From positions 1 to 49,327 of the forward strand of contig JAFVYC010000004.1 in the NCBI GenBank assembly GCA_017500855.1: a stretch of DNA of 49,327 nt, read 5' to 3'. Below, piece after piece: positions 41,836 through 49,327 of the stretch (position 1 is the stretch's first letter; each line of letters begins with the position of its first letter). The notes beneath the pieces were generated by a model. The model saw nothing but the letters and a program-made list of their open reading frames with translations. It did no database searches and was not told where the DNA came from. Both the position numbers and the translations under genes were made by a program. Origin of the DNA: Clostridia bacterium (GTDB taxonomy: Bacteria; Bacillota; Clostridia; Christensenellales; CAG-314).

Positions 41836-44718
41836 TTGACTTCTATTTCCAAGGGTAAAAAAATTGCAAACGCCATTGCTATTGCAGTTGCCGTTTTGCT
41901 CATCATCGTTGCTTTTTGCGGTAGGTATTTCCCTGCCGGCTTGAAGGCTTTTGCCAACTTTTTCGTTGGCACTTTTGGCATGGCATTCTACGGAATCATG
42001 ATTGCCATCATCGTTGCTTGCTCGTTCACGCTTGCAGGCAAAAACATTCGTGTTCCCATCAAGTACGTGGTGCATTTTGCATTGCTGTACTTGCTTGTTG
42101 TGGTTCTTGTTCACATGCTTTCCACTCGCTTTATTGCAGACATGGAATTTGGTAACTATGCCGAAAACGTGTTCAACTACTACGATCTTGTTCCAACCTT
42201 TGGTGGATTTTTGTTTGGTGCAATTGCCTATGGATTGGAAAGCGTACTTACAGTTTGGGGCGCATCCATTGTGCTTGTGCTTGGCATTGCTTGGACAGTG
42301 TACGTTTGTGGAGATTTCTTCTACTCCTACTTCACGGGTAAAATCAACTTGACAAGCCCAACTTCTAAACCAAAGCAACCAATTGCTCAACCTGCAATGG
42401 GTGGCGCAACGCACGTTGCAACGGAAACCAAGTCCGACGAGGAACTTTCCCGAGACAAGGCAATGAGGATGCTTTTCCCCACACAGCCAACAACCGTCCA
42501 AGCAGAATCCGTCAAGTACGACACCGACACAATTTTGCCACCCAAGGACGTGACTGCTCCAACGCACACCTACACGCCAACAAGGGAAGACGCTCTTTCC
42601 ACGTTGTTTGGCACGGGCGACGTTTCTGCTCCAACTCGCACGGAAGGTAGTGGATTTTTTGCAAAACCTGCGCCATTCGAAGGTGCAAAAGTTGCATCAT
42701 CCGACGAAATGCCCGTTCGCCCATTCGGTAGCGCATCGGAAATTACCAAAGTGGACACAACCATGCAACCAACAACCGACGATTCTTCTTGGATTATTCC
42801 AAGCAAACCTGCGGAAAAACCAGTTGCAACACCTACTCCCACACCTACAAAACCTGTGGCAACGCCTGTTGCAATACCAACTCAACCAACTGCAACACAA
42901 CCGTCGTTGTTCGACGATTTCGACGAGGACGACTCCGACGACGTAGATTTGCCCCCAGTTGACGTCATCGACACGGTAGTGCAACCTGCGCCAACCCCCA
43001 CTCCCATTGTTCGCAAGGAAGAACCAAAACCTGCGCCTGCTCCCATTCCTGTCAGCAAGCCAACACCTGTTCCACCTGCAAAACCGTCCGAAACAGACGT
43101 TGCAAGTGGCGGTTCCGATTCCGTTGGGTACAAAACCGTGCTGACTTCCAAGCGCATTCCCAACACCGACTACGAACAAGTTGGCATCGACGTTGTGCCT
43201 GTAGACACAACAAAACCCAAAAAGACAGCCACACTTCCCTACAAAACTCCGCCGTTCGATTTGCTCAGCGACGTTGTTCCTCCATCTTCCCAAGGCGAAG
43301 ATGCGCAAAGGCGTGCAAACGCCATTGTCAAAAAGTTGGAAGTTTTCGGCATTCAAACGGAACTTGCCGACATCATCATTGGCCCATCGGTAACACGTTT
43401 CATGTTCAGAGTGCTTTCCGAAAGAACTCGCATGAACGAATTTGAAAAGTATTCGGGCGACTTGAAGTCTTGTTTGCAAGCCTCCGACGACATCATCATC
43501 AAAGCGCCGTTCCCCGGCACCGACTTGGTTGCAATAGAAGTTGCCAACAAAACCAAGCAAATGGTGCGACTTCGTGGGTTGCTTGAATCTACGGAATTTA
43601 CCAACGCAAAGGGCAAGTTGACTTTTGTTCTCGGCAGGGAAATTGCCGGCAAAGTTATCGTTGCCGACCTTGCCGAAATGCCACACTTGCTTATTGCAGG
43701 TACAACTGGCTCGGGCAAGAGCGTGTGCTTGAACTGCATGATTGTTTCCATGTTGTACAAGTACAGCCCCGACTACTTGCGTTTCTTGATGGTAGACCCC
43801 AAGTACGTTGAACTTTCTCGCTACAACGGCATTCCACACATGCTTACCAACGAAGCCATTGTAAAGGTGGAAGATGCGTTGGCAGGTATGGACTACCTCA
43901 TTTCCGAAATGGAAAGCAGATACCAATTGTTCCGTTCCGTTGGCGCAAGCAACATCACCGAGTACAACAAATCGGCAGTTGCCAAGAACAAAAAACTTCC
44001 CTACCTTGTTTTGGTGGTGGACGAACTTGCCGACTTGATGTCTACAAGCAAAAAGGCTTTCGAAAGCAAAATCATTCGCCTTGCGCAAAAATCCCGTGCT
44101 GTCGGCATTCACATCGTGCTTGCAACACAACGTCCAAGTGTCGACATTGTAACGGGTGTTATCAAAGCCAACCTTCCCGGCCGTATTGCTTTGAAAGTTT
44201 CTTCCTTCCCCGACAGCAAAACCATCTTGGACTCTGCCGGTGCGGAAAAATTGCTTGGTAACGGCGACATGCTGTTCCTTGACCCCGGCAAGCCCAACCC
44301 CGACCGTATTCAAGGCGCATTTGTTGGCAAAACGGAAATTGACGCTTTGGTGCAATTTTCTAAGGATGCCAACGAGTGCATTTTCGACGACGATGTTTCC
44401 AAACAAATTTTCATTTCCCAACAGGAAGCGCCTGCTCCTGCCGAAGAGGAAAGCGCATCCGACGGCACAATGGTTTTGGACCCATACTGTCGCAAAGCGC
44501 TTCGCTACTGGATAGAAAAGAAAAACGGACAAACGTCCATTGCTTCCATTCAACGTGCGCTGGGCATTGGTTTCAACCGTGCAGGTCGCATCTACGAGCA
44601 ATGCCAACAAATGCACTTCATCGAAGAACTTGCCGCAAGCGAATCTAGCGGAAAATCCTTGAAAGTGCTTGTCACTTTGGAAGATTTGGACAGACTTCTT
44701 CCCGATCAGGAAGACTAG
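41836..44718 (+). CDS. spoIIIE: DNA translocase SpoIIIE/FtsK
   Basis: Hexameric ATPase at the division septum that pumps chromosome into the forespore. 960 residues. Residues 1-180 hold about four membrane segments; 180-440 a Pro/Thr/Ala-rich linker with TPTP and PKPAP runs, longer than in Bacillus; then the motor: Walker A GTTGSGKS at 622-629, LMVDPKYVELSRY, Walker B LVLVVDELADLM, LATQRPSVDIVTGVIKANLP; and a C-terminal winged-helix gamma domain (IASIQRALGIGFNRAGRIYE). The start is TTG at 41836 with GGAGGTG at 41824-41830. It heads the operon through recA. Confidence 0.96.
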   Translation: MTSISKGKKIANAIAIAVAVLLIIVAFCGRYFPAGLKAFANFFVGTFGMAFYGIMIAIIVACSFTLAGKNIRVPIKYVVHFALLYLLVVVLVHMLSTRFIADMEFGNYAENVFNYYDLVPTFGGFLFGAIAYGLESVLTVWGASIVLVLGIAWTVYVCGDFFYSYFTGKINLTSPTSKPKQPIAQPAMGGATHVATETKSDEELSRDKAMRMLFPTQPTTVQAESVKYDTDTILPPKDVTAPTHTYTPTREDALSTLFGTGDVSAPTRTEGSGFFAKPAPFEGAKVASSDEMPVRPFGSASEITKVDTTMQPTTDDSSWIIPSKPAEKPVATPTPTPTKPVATPVAIPTQPTATQPSLFDDFDEDDSDDVDLPPVDVIDTVVQPAPTPTPIVRKEEPKPAPAPIPVSKPTPVPPAKPSETDVASGGSDSVGYKTVLTSKRIPNTDYEQVGIDVVPVDTTKPKKTATLPYKTPPFDLLSDVVPPSSQGEDAQRRANAIVKKLEVFGIQTELADIIIGPSVTRFMFRVLSERTRMNEFEKYSGDLKSCLQASDDIIIKAPFPGTDLVAIEVANKTKQMVRLRGLLESTEFTNAKGKLTFVLGREIAGKVIVADLAEMPHLLIAGTTGSGKSVCLNCMIVSMLYKYSPDYLRFLMVDPKYVELSRYNGIPHMLTNEAIVKVEDALAGMDYLISEMESRYQLFRSVGASNITEYNKSAVAKNKKLPYLVLVVDELADLMSTSKKAFESKIIRLAQKSRAVGIHIVLATQRPSVDIVTGVIKANLPGRIALKVSSFPDSKTILDSAGAEKLLGNGDMLFLDPGKPNPDRIQGAFVGKTEIDALVQFSKDANECIFDDDVSKQIFISQQEAPAPAEEESASDGTMVLDPYCRKALRYWIEKKNGQTSIASIQRALGIGFNRAGRIYEQCQQMHFIEELAASESSGKSLKVLVTLEDLDRLLPDQED

Positions 44719-44727
44719 GACACACAC

Positions 44728-46062
44728 ATGAAAACTAAAATTGGAGTTGTGTCGCTTGGTTGCGACAAAAACCGAGTTGACACCGAAGTTATGTTGGCAA
44801 ACCTTGTGGACGGTGGGTACGAAATCACCCAACAACCACAGGATGCCGACGTCATCATCGTCAACACTTGCGCATTTTTGGAGTCTTCCCGCAAGGAAGC
44901 CATCGACGCCGTGTTGGAAATGGCTGATTTCAAAGACACAGGCAAGTGCAAAAAAGTTATCGTCACAGGTTGCCTTGGGCAAAAGTTTGGCGATGAAGTA
45001 ATTGAATATTTCGACGAAGTGGATGCCGTTGTTGGCACAAACGACTACGACAAAATTTGCCAAATCGTTGAAGAAACGCTTGCAGGCAGTCGCAAACAGT
45101 ACAAAAACCCTGCCGACACAATAACTTTTGGCAAGCGCATTCTCACAACCAATCCACACGTTGCCTATTTGAAAATTGGCGACGGTTGCAACAACTTTTG
45201 TTCCTACTGCTTGATTCCCTACATTCGTGGCAGGTTCAGGTCCGTTCCCATGGAGCAAATTGTTGAGCACGCAAAGCAACTTGAACAAAGTGGTGTGAAA
45301 GAATTGATTTTGGTTGCGCAAGACACAACTCGCTACGGCGAAGATTTGTACGGAAAGCGCAGGCTTGTTGACCTTTTGCAACAACTTTCGGCTTTGCAAG
45401 GCATCAAGTGGATAAGGCTGTTGTACTGCTACCCCGAACTTACCGACGAAGCGTTGATAAGAGAGATTGAAACAAACCCCAAAGTTTGCAAGTACATAGA
45501 CATCCCTTTGCAACACGTAAGCCAACCCATTTTGAAGGCAATGAACCGTCGTTCCACTCAACAAAGCATTGTAGAGCTATTCGACAGGTTGGCAAATTCT
45601 AGTCCAAAAATTCAAGTTCGTTCCACGTTTATTTGCGGTTTCCCTGGGGAAACGGACGAAACGCACCAAGAAGTGCAACAATTTTTGCAAAAATACAAGT
45701 TGCGCAACGTTGGATTTTTTGCCTACTCCAAGGAAGAAGGCACGGTTTCGGCAAAGTTTACCGACCAAGTGCCTACTCGCAAAAAGAATTCCTACGTCAA
45801 AAAGTTGTACAACGTTCAACACAAAGTGGTGCAAGAACTCAACGGAAGTGACGTTGGCAAAATCTACACTTGCATTGTAGACAGTTTTTCCAACATGGAT
45901 GGCGAACAATTTGTGTACGCAGGCAGAACGGAATTTATGGCGCCGGAAATTGACGGAATGGTGTACATCGTTTCCAACAAACAATTGCAAATTGGAGATT
46001 TTGTAGACGTTGCCATCACTTCGGCTTTGGAATATGACTTATTGGGAGAAGTTGTTGAATGA
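44728..46062 (+). CDS. rimO: Ribosomal protein S12 methylthiotransferase RimO
   Basis: Radical SAM enzyme that adds a methylthio group to an aspartate of S12. 444 residues. N-terminal domain cysteines C12 (SLGCDKNRVD), C48 (VNTCAF), C82 (TGCLGQ) bind one 4Fe-4S cluster; the radical SAM triad is C154-NNF-C158-SY-C161; a TRAM domain ends the protein. SLGCDKNRVD separates RimO from MiaB. Start nine bases after spoIIIE with AGGA upstream; the last four bases overlap pgsA. Confidence 0.96.
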   Translation: MKTKIGVVSLGCDKNRVDTEVMLANLVDGGYEITQQPQDADVIIVNTCAFLESSRKEAIDAVLEMADFKDTGKCKKVIVTGCLGQKFGDEVIEYFDEVDAVVGTNDYDKICQIVEETLAGSRKQYKNPADTITFGKRILTTNPHVAYLKIGDGCNNFCSYCLIPYIRGRFRSVPMEQIVEHAKQLEQSGVKELILVAQDTTRYGEDLYGKRRLVDLLQQLSALQGIKWIRLLYCYPELTDEALIREIETNPKVCKYIDIPLQHVSQPILKAMNRRSTQQSIVELFDRLANSSPKIQVRSTFICGFPGETDETHQEVQQFLQKYKLRNVGFFAYSKEEGTVSAKFTDQVPTRKKNSYVKKLYNVQHKVVQELNGSDVGKIYTCIVDSFSNMDGEQFVYAGRTEFMAPEIDGMVYIVSNKQLQIGDFVDVAITSALEYDLLGEVVE

Positions 46063-46670
46063 ATTTACCTAACAAATTGACAATGGCAAGAATTTTGCTT
46101 GTGCCGTTGTTTGTAGTTTTCTACTTTTTGCCATTTGATTTTGCACCCTACGTTGCCGTAGCATTGTTTGTTGTTGCAGCGTGTACCGACTTTTTGGATG
46201 GCTACATTGCTCGCAAGTACAACCTTGTTACCGACCTTGGAAAATTGCTCGACCCAATTGCCGACAAAACTTTGGTAACAGCAGCGCTGTTTTGCGTGGT
46301 AGCAACAAATCCGTTGCAGTACGGCGCCGGTTTGGCGGGGCAAATTGGTCAGCACGGACAAGTTATTCTTGCAGTTTGTGGCATTATTGTGCTTGCAAGG
46401 GAACTTATCATCAGCGCAGTTCGCCAAATTGCAGCAACAAAGGGCGTTGTTATTCAAGCCAACGTGTACGGCAAAATCAAAACAATCACACAAGACGTTT
46501 GTTTGCCAATTTTGATTGTGCTGAATGGCGCAAAGTACGTAAACAATTTGTTTTTTGACGTTGTTTGGTGGGTTGGTTTTGCTTTGTTGATTGTTTCAAC
46601 GGCAATAACCATCCTTTCAGGCGTTGTGTACCTAGTGCAAAACAAAAAAGTTTTTTGGGAGAGCAAGTAG
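46059..46670 (+). CDS. pgsA: CDP-diacylglycerol-glycerol-3-phosphate 3-phosphatidyltransferase
   Basis: Makes phosphatidylglycerol phosphate, the committed step to PG and cardiolipin; integral membrane. 203 residues with several membrane segments. The CDP-alcohol phosphatidyltransferase motif is complete: DG-YI-AR-x8-G-x3-D-x3-D within FLDGYIARKYNLVTDLGKLL and the following DPIAD. The N-terminal MNLPNKLTMARILLVPLF is typical. ATGA overlap with rimO shows coupled translation; cinA starts three bases after its stop. Confidence 0.96.
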   Translation: MNLPNKLTMARILLVPLFVVFYFLPFDFAPYVAVALFVVAACTDFLDGYIARKYNLVTDLGKLLDPIADKTLVTAALFCVVATNPLQYGAGLAGQIGQHGQVILAVCGIIVLARELIISAVRQIAATKGVVIQANVYGKIKTITQDVCLPILIVLNGAKYVNNLFFDVVWWVGFALLIVSTAITILSGVVYLVQNKKVFWESK

Positions 46671-46673
46671 ACT

Positions 46674-47837
46674 ATGATAGAAATTCTTTCCAAATCCTAC
46701 TGCTCGGCAACGGAAAAAATTTGCAATTTGCTTTGCTCCGACTTGTTGGAGTACAATTTGCACGTTTGCGCAACCGATGCCGACGTTCGAACCAACCTGC
46801 AAAACTTGCAAAGGGCGCAATGTGTTGTGATGATTGGCGACATTGGCGACTGCGCAACAAACTTTGCGCAAGTGCACGGTTTGTCTATGTACTACGACAA
46901 CTATGCGCAAAAGATTTTGCAAGATTACTGCGCTTTGTGCAACCTTCCTTTGCCACCGCAGTACGCAATTGACAAACTTTGTTTGCTACCGGAAACTTTC
47001 ATTCACTATTCCGCTGTGTACGGTTATGCTTGTGCAAGCAGTGGTCACGTTGGTGGCACAAAAGTTTACATTTTGCCAAGCAATGCCGACGAATGTGCGC
47101 ACGTGTACGCAAACTATATGCAAAAAGATCTTGCCAAGTTGGACGACGTTGTCAAGTACTGCTACAAATTGTACGGCTTTGCCGAACAAGATTTGCAACA
47201 ACAACTTTCGGCATTGTTCAACCCAGCAATTGCGCTCGTTACCGTCAAAACCAAGCATTTGGACAGCAAAGTGCAAATTTGCTTTGGCAAACGATGCTCG
47301 GCAGGCGTTGTCAAAAAGGCGTTGTTGGAGTTTCAACAACGCTACGCACCCTACATATATGCAAACACCGACGTTTCGTTGCCACAACTTGCCGTGCAAA
47401 CGCTTCGTGGCATAAACAAAACTGTTGCAACTGCCGAATCCATCACGGGTGGGCTGATTGCATCGTCCATTGTGGACGTGCCCGGCGCAAGCATGGTGCT
47501 GTACGAAGGCGTGGTGGCGTACTCCGTTGCAGCCAAGTGCAAGCGCATTGGTTTGAGCCCGCACTTTGTGGACGAGTACGGCGTTGTTTCTTCCCAAGTG
47601 GCGCAAGAAATGGCTGTTGGCATGCTGAAACACGGCGCTGACGTTGCCGTTGCAACCACAGGATTTGCAGGACCTACTGCCGAAAACGGCATGCCCGTGG
47701 GCTTGACTTTTGTGGGCGTTGCATCGCAAAAGGGCGTTTCCGTGTTCAAATACGTTTTTAGCGGAGACAGAAATTCCATCAGACACCAAGCAAAAAATGG
47801 TGCGCTGTTCCAATTGATAAAACACATCACTCAATAG
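46674..47837 (+). CDS. cinA: CinA-family protein with degenerate N-terminal domain
   Basis: 387 residues. The C-terminal half (about 240-387) is a good CinA/PncC nicotinamide-nucleotide amidase domain: TVATAESITGGLIASSIVDV with the catalytic Ser, YEGVVAYS, VATTGFAGPTAENGMPVGL. The N-terminal half, normally a MoCF domain with a TGGLGPTxDD motif, keeps only the outline and has MIGDIGDCATNF at that place, so its ADP-ribose pyrophosphatase activity is doubtful. It is unusually Cys-rich. CinA recycles NMN left by NAD-consuming ligase. The gene lies between pgsA and recA as is usual; ribosome binding site GGGAG. Confidence 0.88.
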   Translation: MIEILSKSYCSATEKICNLLCSDLLEYNLHVCATDADVRTNLQNLQRAQCVVMIGDIGDCATNFAQVHGLSMYYDNYAQKILQDYCALCNLPLPPQYAIDKLCLLPETFIHYSAVYGYACASSGHVGGTKVYILPSNADECAHVYANYMQKDLAKLDDVVKYCYKLYGFAEQDLQQQLSALFNPAIALVTVKTKHLDSKVQICFGKRCSAGVVKKALLEFQQRYAPYIYANTDVSLPQLAVQTLRGINKTVATAESITGGLIASSIVDVPGASMVLYEGVVAYSVAAKCKRIGLSPHFVDEYGVVSSQVAQEMAVGMLKHGADVAVATTGFAGPTAENGMPVGLTFVGVASQKGVSVFKYVFSGDRNSIRHQAKNGALFQLIKHITQ

Positions 47838-47862
47838 AAAATAAAAACAGGAGATATACATT

Positions 47863-48873
47863 ATGAACGAAGACAAGAAAAAGGCTCTGGACCAAACCAT
47901 ATCTCAAATTGAAAAACAATTTGGCAAAGGCTCCATCATGAAGTTGGGCAGTTATGCCGCAACAAGAAACATCGAAGTCATTCCAACGGGTTGCCTCACC
48001 TTGGACGTTGCATTGGGCGTTGGCGGTCTTCCAAAGGGACGTATCATTGAAATCTATGGACCGGAAGCATCCGGTAAAACAACGGTAACTTTGCACGTTA
48101 TTGCGCAATGCCAAAAGATGGGTGGAACATGTGCGTTCATCGACGCCGAACAAGCGCTCGACCCTGTGTATGCTGCAAATTTGGGCATCAATTTGGACGA
48201 TTTGTACATTTCTCAACCGGACAATGGCGAACAAGCGTTGGACATTGTAGACTACCTTGTGCGTAGTAATGCAATTGATTTGATTGTTGTGGACTCCGTT
48301 GCAGCGCTCACACCAAAAGCCGAATTGGAAGGCGACATGGGCGACAGCCACATGGGCGTTCAAGCAAGACTTATGTCCCAATGCTTGCGCAAAATCATTG
48401 CAATTGGCAACAAGTCCAACACCTGCATCATTTTCATCAACCAACTTCGTGACAAAATCGGCGTTATGTTTGGCAACCCTGAAACAACAACGGGTGGCAA
48501 GGCGCTCAAATTCTACTCCAGCGTTCGTTTGGACGTTAGAAAGATTGACACAATCAAGGACGGTTCGGAAATTATCGGTAGCAAAACCCGTGTGAAGGTT
48601 GTAAAGAACAAAGTTGCTTCCCCATTCAGAACTGCGGAATTCGAAATTATCTTTGGCAAGGGCATTTCCAACTCCGGTTGCGTTTTGGACCTTGCTGTTC
48701 AACACAACATCATCGAAAAGAGTGGTAGTTGGTTTGCCTACAACGGCGAAAAGATTGGTCAAGGCAGGGAAAACGTCAAGAAATTCTTGGAAGCAAACCC
48801 CGAACTTATGGAAGAAATTGCCGGCAAAGTCAAGGATCTTTTGAAGCCTGCTGAACCTGCAAGCGCAGAGTAG
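47863..48873 (+). CDS. recA: Recombinase RecA
   Basis: Strand-exchange protein for recombinational repair and SOS. 336 residues. Walker [10 protein letters not shown], the [10 protein letters not shown] segment (His usual instead of Gln), Walker [12 protein letters not shown]2 loop [16 protein letters not shown], and a short acidic tail. The start ATG 47863 has CAGGAGA upstream. It follows cinA by 25 bases and has no own promoter or LexA-type box visible, so it is probably read from the spoIIIE or pgsA promoter side. Confidence 0.98.
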   Translation: MNEDKKKALDQTISQIEKQFGKGSIMKLGSYAATRNIEVIPTGCLTLDVALGVGGLPKGRIIEIYGPEASGKTTVTLHVIAQCQKMGGTCAFIDAEQALDPVYAANLGINLDDLYISQPDNGEQALDIVDYLVRSNAIDLIVVDSVAALTPKAELEGDMGDSHMGVQARLMSQCLRKIIAIGNKSNTCIIFINQLRDKIGVMFGNPETTTGGKALKFYSSVRLDVRKIDTIKDGSEIIGSKTRVKVVKNKVASPFRTAEFEIIFGKGISNSGCVLDLAVQHNIIEKSGSWFAYNGEKIGQGRENVKKFLEANPELMEEIAGKVKDLLKPAEPASAE

Positions 48874-49183
48874 AGTTGACTTGATTTTGCAAAATTTGCT
48901 TCAATAATGGCAAGAATTGCCGTTTTGTAAAATACTATCACACACATAGTAGTGCAAAAACGCAAGATTAATCGGTAGTAGAGCGAGTATTTGCAAAAAT
49001 TGCAACGCAGTTTTCTAACAATTTTTGCCGAGCAACAACTGTTTGGTCGTTTGCGCAAAACGGCAATTGGAGTATCAAATAAATTTTTGCAAAACAACAA
49101 GTATACTTTTGTTTGCTTGGGGTGCATCTAGCCAAAGCACAAATGTATTTGAAAACAAAGAAATCAAAGAAAACATGGTTTAG
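48874..49183. other. Non-coding stretch after recA
   Basis: No gene. It holds a good copy of the 19-bp dyad motif (48933-48951) and A/T-rich repeats of TTTTTGCAAAA type. In Bacillus and Clostridia rny often follows recA; it is not here before the terminator. Confidence 0.55.
48933..48951 (+). repeat. 19-bp dyad motif, site 5
   Basis: TACTATCACACACATAGTA, 18 of 19 bases as in site 2, in the non-coding region 60 bases after recA. Confidence 0.65.
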
Positions 49184-49216
49184 AAAGAGTTCGACTGTTG
49201 CCGAACTCTTTTTGCT
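49184..49216 (+). terminator. Terminator downstream of recA
   Basis: 10-bp stem AAAGAGTTCG / CGAACTCTTT with an 8-base loop and TTTTT, 310 bases after the recA stop; probably the end of the spoIIIE-recA transcript. Confidence 0.85.
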
Positions 49217-49327
49217 TGTAGGGCAAATTTAGTTTGAAAACATTTTGTTGTTGTGCGATAGACTTATTTTTTTTTAGTATGTATTGGTTTTTTATATATT
49301 TTTGTGCGATTTTTTATGTCTACTCCT

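Noticed and set aside
42697..45564. A 955-residue open frame on the minus strand
   Set aside because: It lies codon-for-codon opposite spoIIIE and rimO, has no ribosome binding site, and its product is Phe/Val/Cys/His-rich without domains. It exists because the sense genes avoid TTA, CTA and TCA. The same holds for the 686-codon frame opposite pnp and similar ones.
47838..47862. LexA box before recA
   Set aside because: The 25 bases between cinA and recA hold no GAAC-N4-GTTC-like site; recA is read from an upstream promoter.

Overview
The window reads as about 49 kb of chromosome from an uncultured, spore-forming, low-GC Firmicute of the class Clostridia, most like those assembled from gut metagenomes. 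Three observations support this. Sporulation genes are present (sigG, spoIVA, spoIIIE, ytfJ/gerW, ylmC). An IspH-ribosomal protein S1 fusion, typical of Clostridia, is present. The gene order rpsO-pnp-ylxY-mlpA and spoIIIE-rimO-pgsA-cinA-recA matches that known from Bacillus and Clostridia. Signals are of ordinary Gram-positive type: GGAGG ribosome binding sites and TTGACA-17-TATAAT promoters. Codon use is unusual for an AT-rich genome, because TTA, CTA and TCA are nearly absent.

Layout. Bases 1-12.6 kb are accessory, mostly minus strand: a truncated YloV/FakA-like gene at a probably chimeric edge, an XRE regulator with a palindrome at its own start site, three lipoproteins (ThuA-like, a small unknown, and a 1459-residue modular nuclease), a SUFU-domain protein, an MFS transporter, tRNA-Leu(UAA), and two copies of a modular hairpin repeat. 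Bases 12.6-13.4 kb hold tRNA-Cys(GCA). From 13.4 kb to the end every gene is on the plus strand and most are core genes: fhs, tdk, a TIR-methyltransferase fusion, sigG, ylmC; then rluA-like, a PPIase-like lipoprotein, a DUF512 radical SAM gene, der, a methyltransferase; then spoIVA, a DUF2953-like gene, ytfJ, a D,D-carboxypeptidase, an RsuA/RluB-family pseudouridine synthase; then surE, an HI0933 flavoprotein, aroH, plsC, ispH-rpsA; then rpsO, pnp, ylxY, mlpA; then spoIIIE, rimO, pgsA, cinA, recA.

How the genes relate. Several encode linked steps of endospore formation: SpoIIIE moves DNA into the forespore, SigG drives late forespore genes, SpoIVA polymerises as the coat base, YtfJ and the carboxypeptidase act on germination and cortex, and YlxY and MlpA are the usual neighbours of pnp. 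Others serve translation and RNA (IspH-S1, S15, PNPase, RimO, Der, two pseudouridine synthases) or lipid and isoprenoid synthesis (PlsC, PgsA, IspH). Intergenic regions are AT-rich and carry several independent decayed tandem duplications.

The least ordinary items are the single-gene TIR-SAM-methyltransferase fusion beside tdk (candidate NAD-consuming defence or signalling protein) and a 19-bp near-palindrome, consensus TACTATCACANACATAGTA, found five times between 15 and 49 kb, always in the same orientation and twice inside coding sequence. No insertion sequence, prophage or CRISPR array was seen.
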